Source: Turnera subulata
Taxonomy: Eukaryota > Streptophyta > Magnoliopsida > Malpighiales > Passifloraceae
Reading direction: 5' to 3'
Assembly (NCBI GenBank): GCA_028386065.3
Contig: JAKUCV010007448.1
Location: 84,551-148,550 of the forward strand
DNA length: 64,000 nt
Shown here: positions 20,681 to 33,060 of the stretch, piece by piece
How positions within the stretch are numbered: position 1 is the stretch's first letter
How the letters are laid out: every line of letters starts with the position of its first letter
Program-made: the position numbers and the translations under genes
Notes under the pieces: model-generated
Database searches by the model: none
Seen by the model: only the letters and a program-made list of their open reading frames with translations
What the model was told of the DNA's origin: nothing

Positions 20681-21112
20681 GACATTATATTTTTCGAACA
20701 TGTGGCGAGACCCGCAGTAGTACCAGTTAAAAAACAATTGCCACGAAACGAACTTTTTTAATTAAGTACTCGATGTCGTCTTGAATGGAAGCGTCGTCGT
20801 CCATTCAAACGGGAAAATCCTCGCCTCGTAACATTATTTCACATCACGTGACAAACCCACCATTCTATTTTCTTTTGAATTTAAAAATACTAATAGGTAT
20901 GACAAATTCAAGAGTGAAAGGGGGAAAAGTCCGCCCTTTTCCACATGATTGTCGATTGGAACCACATCTTACATCCACATTTCACAGACAGTCAACCAAA
21001 AGTTTTCCAAAAATAATTTTTTATTATTTTAGAAATATAACATTTTTTCTATTTTAATTTCTTTTTCCATCAAAAATGTTTACCACGTTGTTATTTTTGG
21101 AGCCCGACTAGT

Positions 21113-21293
21113 AGTGGGTCCCGCCCTGACAAACTGCCACGGCTCCACGTGCCAGCAAACGGGCTATCTCCGGTCCGAAGGACATTAACATTCAGTTTTA
21201 GCAAAGGTATAGGATAAGTTTAATCAGACAAAAACTTGAGGGAAAACATTAAGCATTTTTAACAAATTGCGGGACATATAAGGTAATTTAACC
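21113..21293 (-). repeat. Right terminal inverted repeat of the MULE
   Basis: Reverse complement of 7462-7644 at about 85% identity. It ends at GGTAATTTAACC and is followed by the target duplication copy TTTCTTGGTT. Confidence 0.85.
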
Positions 21294-21592
21294 TTTCTTG
21301 GTTAGCCTACTTTGAGGAGGAAATTGAATTTCTGATTATTTTGATGGGCTTGCAAACAGGAATCATTTGCATCACCGCAAGTCCGGAGTTGAAGGCCATT
21401 TACGACCTCTGCGTATTGGGCCTACTTGTAAAGCTAGAGGCCTGGTGGCAAATCTTATGTTTTCCTTGGGCCTATAGCTGATCGTGAACGGGTGGGTGAG
21501 ATTGAAGCATTTCGCTAACTTGGCTTTTGTTTTTTTCTAATATTAATTCTTTCTATTTTTTGGTTGATTAAAGTTTAAGTCGAGGGAATAAA

Positions 21593-21807
21593 TTAAGGTT
21601 GGTTCAAGTGGTAAGCAACTTGTTCCGCTTAAGCGAGGTCTCGGATTCGAGTCTTCGTGTACGCAGAAAACCTCATTTGGGAGACTCATCCACTATTACC
21701 TAAGTGCGCCACCCGAGCTGAGTTGGATTTAGTCTGGTGCCTTTGATGTCCTTAAAGGTGGACTGGTCCGGGATACCAGTGGGAAACTATAATATAAAAA
21801 AAAAAGG
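21593..21807 (+). mobile_element. tRNA-derived SINE
   Basis: It begins with a tRNA-like head: A box GGTTCAAGTGGTAAGC and B box GGATTCGAGTC, 34 bases apart. A tRNA-unrelated body and an A-rich tail (21796-21807) follow. Its CCGCTTAAGCGAGG block also occurs as CCGCTTAAGTGAGG in the SINE at 58062-58243, so the two are related. Target duplications are not clear. Confidence 0.75.
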
Positions 21808-23058
21808 TTTACCACCTGGTTAAGTGGATATTCTTCCTTTCTTTCTCTCTTTACTTATACGTTGAGTTATTCATTTTCTTCCGTCAGTTCTTATCAATTG
21901 TTTTATCTAAACTTTGTTTAACTCTACACAAGTAAGAAAGAAGGGTCGGCCACCTGAACCAAATCTAAACTTCGTCGTCGCTATCTTTCGTGGTCGTTTG
22001 TTTACCTCTACACTACAGGAAAGAAGAAAGGGTTGCACACCTGAACCAAATTGCTTATTACTTGATGACCAGTCTCACCAGATTTTTAGAGTTAAGTTAC
22101 AAATAGCCATTAATGAGAAAAAGAAAATATGTCCGTGACAGACTAGAACTCATCCCTAGATTTTGTTCCATCCCACAGAACAAGTGATAATACCCGCCCT
22201 GGATAACACAAGTTCGTCTTTGTTTATTTTAATATCCAAACAAAAACATCATCCTCATCCAAAACTTTAATCTCTCGAGTCATTACGCAAGCTAATAATT
22301 TCAAATTTGGCCTGCTTAAAACAATATTTCAAGAACAACATCCTAAAAGCAAACATGCCACGTCTGTCTGTCTAAATGAGAATAGGACACCCCGTGCGCA
22401 TATGGCTATTGACCTCAACAATAAAAAGGTTAAACAAAACCCTATACAAAAACAAATCAAGCAGCAGCCTTCCCACTTTTACATTACTCTTATTATTATA
22501 TATGTATCTAAGGTTATTCAATATCACATGTTAGAAAATATTGAACAACAGAGCAAGAAGAGAAGACTACCACATTCCTGTGTCTGCCAATACCCAAAAA
22601 AGAAAAGAAGAAAAAAGAGAAAAGCTTTACCCACCAAATTTCCAACCTATAATACCAGCCACAAAACCCAAAATCAGGCCGTCAAGATTTACTCAATCAT
22701 GGGGCAAAAGAGGCCCAACCAGCAGCACCATTGGCGGCAGCCAACAACCCAACCACCTTTTTCTCCCCTCCAATGCGGCGCCGTTTCGAGAATGTGGGTG
22801 TTTGATTCTTTGACCACATTTGCATTTGCACCACCCACCAACAAGACATTGTTTCCTTTTCCCCCACGAAGACAAAGATGGCGACTCTTCACTTAACCGC
22901 AGAGACAGGGACAACAAAGTAGTCACATTTTCGAGAACCAAGCCCAACCTCGCTCAATTCCATCATCACCGACACGTGTCAATCGCCTCTTCCCCCATCT
23001 CCCGGTCAACTTTGCGGCTTGGATTCCCCCCGCCCAAAGAGAGGGCTACTAAAATCAT
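21808..23058. other. Intergenic and 3' flank of the heat shock factor gene
   Basis: No gene is recognised. A degenerate duplication (GTTTAACTCTACAC...CACCTGAACCAAAT, near 21916 and 21999) is present. The part next to 23059 probably holds the 3' untranslated region. Confidence 0.5.
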
Positions 23059-24358
23059 TCATTTCCCGAGCTCTAACCACCGAGGGTCGTGATGATCCGA
23101 GTTCCCCGTGCTCCCATCCAACGGCTCTGATTTCACATCAGACCCCTGCTGCTCATTCTCCTGCGACTGCACCTGATCTCTCCCCCCTCCTCTCTCTTCC
23201 TCCTCTTCCCTCCTCACGCGCTTAACCCCTATCGACACCCCAAACAGCCTCGGGCTTATCTCCTCCTCCCCCGCCGCCGTCGCCGTCGCCACCGTCGTCG
23301 TTGCCCCAGCAGTCCTCGGACCCCCGCTCACCGCCATTTCCTCCGCTGCGGTCGGCGCCTGTTGCTGCTGCAGCGCCGCCGGCATCAGATCCAACGGCCT
23401 CCCCTCTGGGATGTTGTTATGGCTGTTATTACTACTAGTCCCATCGAACTGCCCGGAGTTGTAGTTACTCATCAGGGCCAGTATGTTATTACACAGCCCC
23501 CTCAGCTGAGTCAACTCGTGGCTCAGCTGCACGTTCTCCTTCCTCAGCCTCTCGTTCTCCTCCAGTATCTCCGGCGCCGTCGTGCAGCTCGTCGTCCGCG
23601 CCAGCCCAGGGGCGGCGGGGGAAACCGTGGCCGCAGCAACCGTAGCCGCAGGGGACGAATTCGACGAGATCACCTGGTCATCCCCTGAATTCGCCGGGGA
23701 CACAGCGCGAGCAGCCAATGGGACCGCCGCGACAGTCACCGCCACAGCCTGGGCGACGGATGCGGAGGCGCCCGCGACGGCCGGCGAGATCTTCCGCCGC
23801 TGAATGTCGCGGAGGAGGCCCTTCTCCCCTTTCCGGAAACAATCGTTCGCGAATTCCCATCGGTCCGGCACTACTTTCCTAAATCCCTACACACAAAGAG
23901 CACAACAATTTTAAATTATCAAGAAAAAGTTTACATGCAATATTAATCTTCATTTCATCTTAATAATTAATCCCGGACTAAATAGCTCTGATTGGATAAA
24001 ATTAAGAAGAAAGAAAAGATTGTCTGGTGGTGGTGGTTAATTAACGTACGTAAGTGTTAAGTTGGCGGACGAAGCTAGAGAAGTTGTTGTGCTTAAAGTA
24101 CTTAGGGAGCAAGTCACGCGCGAATTCTGCGGGGCGCCACACAATAAACGTGGATCCGTCGTCGTTCCACGAAATCAGGTCGTCGACCGATGGGTCGTCC
24201 ACCAGCTGGTAAGTCTTTGTGAGGAATGGGGTAGGCAAGGATCTCTGTGACTCCACTCCTCCGCCTCCACCGCCACTCCCACCTCCAGTCGCTCCTCCTG
24301 TTCCGCCGCTCCCCGCGGCGGATGATTCCCCGGTCTGCTCCACGGGCAATGGCGGCAT
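23059..24358 (-). CDS. HSFB2B: Class B heat shock transcription factor (HSFB2b-like)
   Basis: Two exons (24358-24050 and 23886-23059) give 378 residues. The DNA-binding domain spans about 43-136 ([36 protein letters not shown] then [12 protein letters not shown]). The single intron lies inside it, as in nearly all plant HSFs. A short coiled-coil oligomerisation region ([13 protein letters not shown]) lies at about 208-242 and lacks the class-A insert. [10 protein letters not shown] at about 317-326 is the class-B LFGV repressor motif, and the following KRVRRE is a likely nuclear signal. There is no class-A activator motif. Class B2 HSFs act as repressors or coregulators in heat and defence. 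The Met at 24358 was chosen because the DNA-binding domain then begins near residue 43 behind a Gly-rich stretch; the frame stays open upstream without family resemblance. Two perfect heat shock elements lie upstream. Confidence 0.93.
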
Positions 24359-24997
24359 GGATTGTGGGGTTGGGTTTCGCTGTGGGTTCGGTTCAACGTC
24401 AGATCCGAACCCGTAGGCTTTTTGTGTTATGAACCGGTAACTGAATAATTCCTGGGAAATGAAGGGATAGTTTTTATTAGATGGAGGAGGAAGACAAAAC
24501 CGAAGGAACAGTAAATAAAGGATCCGTTTGGTTTTTTGCCAGAAAGTGCAAGGATAAACAACATAAAACAACCAAATAATACACTCATCTGTTACAGATT
24601 ATTACAAGATGACCCGCTTCTAGTACCATTTATTTTGTAGCACGAAAACTGAAAAGATTCCCCTCACGGATTCATCTACGTTGGTTTTTCCAGATTCTTC
24701 TTAAAAACAAGAGAGATTAGTAGCGTATGTGAACAAGAATCTTAATTATTTACCTGAAGAAAAGAATTAAATAATAATCCACAGGTGGTGATGGTGGGAT
24801 TTTCACACGAAACCGATCGATGGAGAGATGCAGCGATGCCGGTGAAGAGAAAGACAACCACCGGGTGAGGGAAGTAAAGCTAAGACAGCAAAGACATCAT
24901 CACCAACAACGTTGTTGTTGTTTGGAATTCAGGGAGAGAAAGGTTGTTTGTGTGTGTAGAGGGAGGGAGAGAGAGAGAGGAGTTAGGTTTTTGTTGT

Positions 24998-25010
24998 TTC
25001 TAGAAGGTTC
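24998..25010 (-). promoter_or_regulatory. Perfect heat shock element, proximal
   Basis: TTCtaGAAggTTC is three perfectly phased heat shock units. It lies 640 bases upstream of the HSFB2b-like start, next to a GA-rich tract (24958-24980) that is likely leader or core-promoter sequence. Confidence 0.75.
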
Positions 25011-25327
25011 GGGGTGGAGTAAATGATAAGGGGAGGGAATAGAAAAATCGCGAGTTCGAGAAGGAGAGGGAAAGTTACGGAAAAGGAAGGGGAGAGAGGG
25101 AAGAAAAGGAAAGGCTAGTAAGGGCTAAAAGGGAAAAGAAGAGGGAGTAGGGCCCATGTGTGGGGGATGGATTTTTTTGATGGGAAGGTGCGAGAAGAAG
25201 AAGGTTTCTTTCTTACATTTTTTTTTTTTTTTTGCTTTTCTTTGTTGTTGTGGTTTAGTTTTGGTTGTTTTGTCATGTGTGCGCGTGTGTAGGGTGAGTA
25301 GTGGTAGCTTCTCCTCTTTTCAGTTCT

Positions 25328-25340
25328 TTCCAGAAGTTTC
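25328..25340 (-). promoter_or_regulatory. Perfect heat shock element, distal
   Basis: TTCcaGAAgtTTC is a second perfectly phased three-unit element, about 970 bases upstream of the start codon of the same gene. Confidence 0.7.
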
Positions 25341-25399
25341 TCCCTCTTCCATTCCTTTCTCGTCCCTTTTTTTCCCCTTTTCAATATCTGATGCTTCAT

Positions 25400-28300
25400 T
25401 CTTGCCTTTTCTTTCTTTTCTTTTCTTTTTTTTTTTCTGCGGAACCATTATAGTGACAGTAGTGTGGTTTATACAAAAATAAACTTGTTTAAAAGTTAAA
25501 TGCATGCCAAATAATAGATCTTGTTCTCCCCAGTCAATCAACCTCATTCCTAATTATGGACAAAAAAAAATAGTGAGGAAATAATTAATTTCTGTTGTTT
25601 GTCATGGTTCGAGTAATTTGAAATTATTTTTGAATGAAAAAAATAATATAATATAGAAAGTTTAAAAAAATTAATATGATAAACAAACCGAAAATTCTAT
25701 TTCAGTCCCGGTTATTATCATGGTCGCACTCATTGGAAAATCTAGGTGTTACAACAATAGTTGTCTAGGATGTAGTCATTACTCATTTGTATTGTATGTA
25801 GCACCTCCAAGTTTTTTTAAAAAAATCAGAATATTAATTTGTATACAAACACAAGCAGATCACCCCAATCATCAGATTTGGGTGCGGTTGTTCACGTATC
25901 AAATTGAGCTTTTATGGATTCACTCACTATTTTTGATGCTTGGATGTTATCTCCGTAATTGCATTTGCATCATTATTTGAGTTTAGGTGCTTCATTTTTT
26001 TTTTTCAGATTTATTTGCATGTTCGGAAGGATAATACTCTTATTCTTGGATATCACTTTTTTTTCTCTCCCGTTCAGGTAATTCCTTCTGCAGATTTTGT
26101 TTGGCACGGGAAGATATGTTTACAGCAATATCCACCAATTTGGTTAGCAATAAAAATTGTTCCTTGACCTTCCCATCAATAACCATTGTCAACTTAAAAA
26201 AGAACGTTTGATTGCTCGGATTGCAACTTAAGAATCAATAATCTTCTTTTGCCACTATTATACTGTACTCAGCAAACATGCGATGATGTTCTGTGTAAGG
26301 TGACAAAAAATTTACTTTGAATCAAAAGACGGATTGAGATCCTCTCCTGTAAAGTTATGTCCTGTTGGTTGAATCGTGACCATAATTTTCAAAATCATTG
26401 GTGAGAATTTATTTTTACCTTATTTAATTTTTTTAATTTTTCTTACTTTAAATATTTTAGGGCCATTGATTAAACAAATCAACCTCCTGTTGAATACTGT
26501 ACAGGAGAGAATCCAAATCCTGAAAACACAGATGTGGTCGATCGCCGATTGGCAGTCCTTGACGTGTGTCCATATGGAGAAAATTGGAGACCAATGGCAT
26601 GGATAGGCATATAATGAGTGGGGTTTAATGGATTTTTTTTTAAAAAAAAAGGTGTGAATAGAAATGCCCGAGGTGGGCTCAAGATATTGGAGGACCAACC
26701 CCCCCACCCCCTGCAATTTTCCTTGTGCCATGTGGTGAAAATCAACTTTTGTTTCCATGCACTTTCAAAAGGATTGTTCTAGTTTCCATAGATCCTCGAA
26801 GAATCCATCGTGGGGTGATACTTGTTAATGTCCCGAAATAAAAATGTTACTTGTCACTATCATTTTGTTGTCCATGGGACAAACCAATCCCATCCTGACT
26901 AAGAAGGTAAGATATAAATATTATATTCTCTCATTAAACTACAAATTATTACCATTCGGATAGATCTGGATTTAGTCGACAAAACTCCAGATATTGGATG
27001 AAAAAACAAAAGTAAGAATACAAATAGTTTTCTATTGAATGATGGGGCTACTTTCAAAAATTTTATTTTTACCTTCTTTAATTTTAGCTTGTGATTAAAA
27101 AAATCAGTAGTAAATAAGGGATGAGAAGTCTGATCCAACAAAAAGAAGCTTCGAGCCCAAGTAGCCCACGTTCTGGCTTAAGAGTTATTTGAGCTCAGAC
27201 TTTGGCCCATTTTAGCAACGTCACAGGCCTTCTTCTGTTTCGGCATTTTCGGCCAATACACACAGTAAGGGATCAAAGACGTAGGCCCAATATATCAAAT
27301 TACATCGTCAAATATATTGCACCAAATGGCAAAAAGAGAAACTCTATTATTTGTCACCCCAAAAAGGAAAAACTCTTTAATGTTGGATCTACTACCACAA
27401 AAAGAAAAACCCTCTAATTAATGTTTGTCAGTAAGGTACAATAGGAAAGCGACACATGGGACGTCGAAAACAAATCCTTAAGGTACCAACCCCACTCTTC
27501 AATTTTTTAAGGTACCTGTCTTAAATGTTGCATTTTCAATCAATGTGTGAACAGAAAATAAATGATCCAAAAATCCTTCATCATCGAATTCGAGTAATTT
27601 ATACTAAAAGATAGATTATGAACGATTTTAAAAAGCACGTCCTTCTTCTCTTCTTTTTTTGGTTGCTTGGTAAACAATTTAATAGAATAGAAGTTTAATC
27701 CAAAATTTGTGGAGGAATCTACAATTCTACATAGAATAAAAAAAATGAATTAAATCGTGCAAAGAAAAAATAGTGACCAATAGTAGGATTTGGCCGGAAG
27801 TGCCCGATTACGAGGTTGCAATTTGCCCCAGTAGTAGTTGTTGAGGATTTTAAAACTAGAACTAACGGAAGGTAATTGAAAATGTTGTGGGACATAATTT
27901 ATATTGGATGAGTGAAAAATCAACCATAAACAGCCATCACTTTGTGAAGGAAAAAAATTAGTTAGACTTTCTCTCTATGGTTTGAAATTCAAATGAAACA
28001 ATTTTATTAGAGATAATTTAGTAATACTATAAGTATCAAACATTCATACAAGTATCAATAAATTATCAAGTATGCACTAATTTTAGGTATATAAAGCATA
28101 GCTCACATAAATAATTTTATTTATAAATATTATTATCAAGTTGAATCGTACGTAATATTAATATTTATGAGCTGATTATTATTTGTAGTTATAGTGTTAG
28201 AATGTTTGCCCATTATAGAACTTCAAAATACTGATTGTTTAGTTACTAATATCCAATAATTTAATTGATTTGTTTTTAAATAAGTTCATATGAACCTCAC

Positions 28301-29398
28301 GCTGTTTTTAAGGTGGAGGCCTAGAAATAAAGCAACACCCCCACAAACTAAGTAAAACTAAAACAAGAGAAAGCAAAAAAATAAATCACAGTGATTTCTC
28401 TTTTTAATTAGAGCTATATCTATACAATTATATGCATTGATTAATAAAAAAATTAAAATAATCTATGTAATGTCAGCTGATGTATGATCAATATCCATGT
28501 TTTATATTAGCACTCTACTGTTTATACTTCATACACATAATTACATAGCTTCATATGAAAAATGTAAACAATGGTATAAAACCTTTAAATTACATCTTAT
28601 CCACATTAACACAAACTATAATAAACACATAAATGCATATGTTTGTTTTCTAACTTATTTTTATCACGGATATGTAAAAAAATTAATTATAGTGTAATAA
28701 CTTTTATTGTCCGAAATAAACTTTTTTATTAAAATATTGCACTTAAACGTGTTAAAAAAAAAATACAATTAATGTTGTGAACTAGGAAACAACGCCACTC
28801 ATGCGTCGTGCGCCGTCGCAACTTAACCCTCTCAATTGTTTTCTGTTTAATCATACAAATTGGACCGTTCTCTACAGTCTCCAGTCTCCCACTCCAGAGC
28901 CCACCTCTCCTACCCCAGCCGTCCTCCGTCGTCCCCTCCCCTCCCCTCCGCCGGGGTCAGGTGCATTTCGATTCATTTCCTTTTCCTCCTTTGCAGCTTT
29001 ATCCTCCTCCTTACCCCTCCGTCGACTGACCTCGCCGGCGAGCCCCTCTCCTGCTCCCACACCACTCCTGGCCGTCAGCGTCAGGTGCATCCCTTGATTC
29101 CCTTCCCTTTCCCTTTCCTTCGGCAGTTTGTTTTAAATTGCATTTTATTCTTTGCTTCTTAACAGCACCTCTCCACTCGTAGATTTGTTTGATTATTTCT
29201 TTAATTCGTGATTAATGATCGCTGTGTTCTTTTGCAATCTTTTTCTAGTGGGAAAATGGAGGCGTATCGGTTGATAAAGAATATTATGGGACTCGAGTTT
29301 AGGCAGTTTTGAAATTAAGCTGTAAAGCACGAGTCTTTGTTGAGGATTTGATTGACCCAGATTGTGATATTGACATTGCGTTCCAAATAAGTTGAAAA
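25400..29398. other. Intergenic stretch and TGD2 leader
   Basis: From 25400 to about 28790 the DNA is AT-rich and holds no gene I can recognise. From about 28800 it turns pyrimidine-rich with TCAGGTGCAT at two places (near 28957 and 29080), which looks like the untranslated first exon(s) and leader intron of the TGD2 gene at 29399. Confidence 0.45.
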
Positions 29399-32188
29399 AT
29401 GTCTGTGCATCCGGTTGTTGATGGTTTGAGATTCCCCTCCGTGTTATCTTCATCCAGTAATGGCTCCCGTGGTTCTCCTTCGAACTTAGTATTGCCACGT
29501 CTTCCGGTGAGGCCGAGGAAGAAACTTACAGGGATAAGAGCAGCAGCTTCGTCGAGCACAGGACAGGACCAGTCTTCCTCTTCTCCTTCCGAGAAAACCA
29601 ATCCACTTGCAGTTTTGTTGGAAGTCCCTCGTCATCTCTGGAGGCAGACAATGAAGCCACTTGGTGATTTTGGGTTTGGGCGGAGGAGCATTTGGGAAGG
29701 TGGGGTGGGGTTGTTTCTTGTGTCGGGTGCGGTTCTTCTAGCACTCAGTTTGGCCTGGTTGAGAGGGTTTCAGTTGCGGTCAAGATTCAGGAAGTACTTG
29801 GCGGTGTTTGAGTTTGCCAAGGCTAGTGGTATCTGCACCGGAACACAAGTTAGGATAAGGGGGGTTACTGTTGGTGAAGTCATCCGTGTTAATCCTTCCT
29901 TGAGGAGCATTGAAGCAGTTGTTGAGGTTTGCAATTCAAGATTCAGTTTTTTGTTTTATGTCTCACCTTGATCTATTTGTCTTGCTGTTTTCATGCTGGG
30001 TCAAATGTGTCACCTCTTATCTTGTAGGTTGAAGATGATAAAATAATCATACCCAGAAATTCACTTGTTGAGGTGAACCAGTCAGGTCTTCTTATGGAAA
30101 CTATGATTGACATCACGCCCCGGGATCCAATCCCCACACCTTCTGTTGGACCTCTCGATGCCAATTGCATTAAAGAAGGTCTAATTGTATGTGATAAGCA
30201 AAAGATGAAGGGGCTTCAAGGGGTTAGTTTGGATGAGTTGGTGGGCATATTTACTCGTATTGGACGTGAAGTTGAGGAAATTGGTGTTGCCAATAGCTAC
30301 TCACTAGCAGAGCGTGTTGCTACTGTTATTGAAGAGGCAAAACCATTGCTTACGAAGGTAAAATTTAGTGTTTCTTTTTTTTTCTTCCCCCATTAAACTG
30401 ATACTATCAAGCTCTCTTTGGTCTTTTGAACTAATTGGTCTTTACCTAACCCGCTACTTAAGATGAAGTTTCTGTCCATGAACAAGTTGCATTTTTAAGT
30501 TGGGCCAATTTGCTTGGATGGGACCTTTTGCATAATGGAATAGTTGAGTCATCAGATTTAGACAGCACAAGTGCTGACTGGAGCTAATATCTAACACTTT
30601 TAATAGACTAAAGCAGGGTTTATGTATGATACTGTAAAATCTTCAATAATTTGTAATTAGGTGTTAAAAACTCTCTGGTTTGTCTCTTGTTCTTAATTGA
30701 TTGTTTGGCCATGAATGTCTCCATTAAGTGGCAATAACATAGTGGGGACCAAAATCATGTGGTGTATACTTAGCAAATTTTCCTAAAATGAGGACGTACA
30801 AGAATTTTTCACTGTATTGTAACATTTTGACTGGTGAGGAGTGTCCTTGAACCTTGGCAACTAAACTATATTCAAATTGGGGAAGGCAGTATTTCAGGTT
30901 CTGTTGTACTTGTGAATATGCCTGAGTGCTGTTGCTACTGCTAGTTAACTTTTTTGATGCTTGTCCTTAATGTAACAGATAGTCATGCATGCTTCGTTTT
31001 GATGTAGTGATGTCCCAGATCAAAGCCATGGCTGATGATGTTCAACCTTTGCTGGCTGATGTTCGAGATAGTGGTTTACTGAAGGAAGTTGAGGCTCTAA
31101 CCAGAAGCATAACTCAAGCCTCGGAAGATTTAAGGTGAATTATCAGACCTTTTAGATCATGTCTATTTTACATACTGGTTGGCGTCCTGCCAGCTTCACT
31201 TTGAGGGCTCCAATAGTAGCCTCACATCTCCAAACACAGATAATTTTCCCGAGACAGGAAAAAGCACTGAGGTTATTTTCCTCGTAATCAAACTGAGATG
31301 AAACAGCATTTCCCAATTTACTTCTTCTTGATTTAGGGGTCATAAGGACAAATATTATAAAACAACAATTGTGTCGCATGCTACTAGGCCAGTGGAGTTT
31401 GTAATTCATTACTGTGGCACTCTAGCTTGACAGCCTGGTTGACAAGTTGACTCTGGCAAACAATGAGTTATTTGAGCTTAAAGGTCAAACATGCTAATCC
31501 AGCTGAAAAATAGAAACCCCTCATTTCCACACGTCACTACTTGTATATATGTATACATCTAGTGGAACTATCCTAAGGACCAGGATCACCACTTTTTTTT
31601 GATATGAACCAGGATTACCACCTAGAGTTGAATATTGCAAGTTCAACCATGTTATCTGATTACATGCTTCTCGATTAAATATAGCATATTGTAGGGTTTT
31701 ATGAGCTAGTGGTTGCTTAACAAGCTTAGTCAAAAGTATTCTCATTTATTGATTTGAAATGTATTCCGCGATAGTGGGACAACGGTCGTCGTGCAGACAA
31801 TGAAACCCTTTGAAATGAAAATCTGAAATTCAGAGGTTAAACAAAATCACTCTTTAGTGAAAGCCACCCTAAACTTTTCTTGGAAACTCTGTTTGCTATT
31901 CCTTTTTGCAGAAAGGCACATACATCTATTATGACACCGGAGAATACAGAGCTGATTCAAAAGTCCATTTACAGCCTAATTTTCACTTTGAAAAATATTG
32001 AGGTAAGGTTGAAATTGAACCTTTCAACATTTCTTGTTGTTTCAGTTCTTGCCTGATGCTTGGCTTTTATGTTTTTTGTCCTTCAACCATGTTAGAACAT
32101 AAGCTCTGATATACTGGGATTCACGGGGGATGAGGCTACAAGGCGGAATTTGAAGTCGCTCATCAAGTCCCTCAGCAGGTTATTATGA
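29399..32188 (+). CDS. TGD2: TGD2, plastid lipid-transfer MlaD/Mce-domain protein
   Basis: TGD2 is the substrate-binding subunit of the TGD1-TGD2-TGD3 ABC transporter of the inner chloroplast envelope, which brings ER-derived phosphatidic acid into the plastid for galactolipid synthesis. Five exons (29399-29926, 30028-30357, 31019-31134, 31912-32002, 32096-32188) join in frame to 385 residues; Arabidopsis TGD2 is about 380. Residues 1-50 are Ser/Arg-rich and acid-poor like a transit peptide. Residues 101-121 are one membrane span (GGVGLFLVSGAVLLALSLAW), and about 133-212 form the Mce/MlaD domain (GTQVRIRGVTVGEVIRV, PRNSLVEVNQSGLLMET). The C-terminal helical part includes EDLRKAHTSIMTPENTELIQ and ends SLIKSLSRLL. 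The third exon starts at 31019 because it gives KPLLTK-IKAMADDVQPLL, in line with the family. No defects are seen. Confidence 0.95.
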
Positions 32189-33041
32189 AGACTAATGGAA
32201 TTTGAAAGCACTCATCAAAACGGAAGGGGTTAGGTTGTCATAAATAGTTCAAGGAATCGGCAGTTAATCATTTTTCCACAATTAGCACAGAAAAGAGAAA
32301 GTCAGTTGCTTTCTCAGGTCACATTTGCAAACAATGATTCATGGTAGAGGTATTTGTTGATAGTTCTTTTTGAATGTTTTCTTGCAACAAGTTTAGAAGT
32401 GAAGATGAGGTGCTTTTGGGTTGAACCTTCCATCAGTACAGAAAACTTTGGTTTGAATCGCAGATATCTGCTTGGGATGTCAATTTTTTTTGACCGGATA
32501 TTATCCTCTGCCCATAATGGTTCATTCAATAGAAATGGAAATTCATCGTGAGAAAATCTTCATGATAAAGTTCTTTTGCGTGGTTCTTTTTGTTCTTCTT
32601 GGAATTATTTAACTCTTTTGATTGACGAATGATCTGTGAGAAGATAAGGGCTGGCACGAACAAATCAGCATTGTCATGTGTTATCATCTCTTAATTGATT
32701 CATGCCAAAATTTACTTCACCAATACTCACTAATGGAGTCAACATCTTCCCTTCGGTCCACGCAGACTCAAAAACTTCTCAAATATTCTTGTCCTAACAA
32801 CTGGTGCCAAAATCTTGGGAAACCATGGATATCGTAATGATCAAGCTGCGTTCTAAAACTTATCAGATAAGTCCGGCTATTCCTACAGGTGTTGTTAGTA
32901 GTTTTGCCTTACATGGGTATTAGTTCTACTTAGCCGAAACTCTTCTTCTTGTGGTATAAAGAAAAGAAAAGGGAAACTTCTGGATTCTATGTAAAAAGTA
33001 TTGTTTTGTAAAAATAAATTAAACGTTTTGACTTTCCCTCC
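32189..33041. other. TGD2 3' flank
   Basis: 3' untranslated region and spacer up to the LINE. No other gene is seen. Confidence 0.5.
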
Positions 33042-33060
33042 AAAAGGGGAAAAATTTAGA

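Larger units (their letters stand above)
7462..21293. mobile_element. Mutator-like (MULE) element with long inverted repeats, split by two Copia insertions
   Basis: Bases 7462-7644 and 21113-21293 are inverted copies of each other, about 85% identical, starting GGTCAAATTACC and GGTTAAATTACC. They are flanked by TTTTTTGGTT (7452-7461) and TTTCTTGGTT (21294-21303), a 10-bp target duplication with one mismatch. Long terminal repeats of about 180 bp with a 9-10-bp duplication are typical of MULEs. Without the two Copia elements the unit is about 1.1 kb (7462-7793, 13990-14133, 20681-21293) and encodes no transposase, so it is non-autonomous. Confidence 0.78.

Noticed and set aside
22402..22896. 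164-codon plus-strand ORF before the heat shock factor gene
   Set aside because: Lys/Gln/Asn-rich translation of AT-rich DNA with no recognisable domain, overlapping the likely 3' region of the opposite gene.
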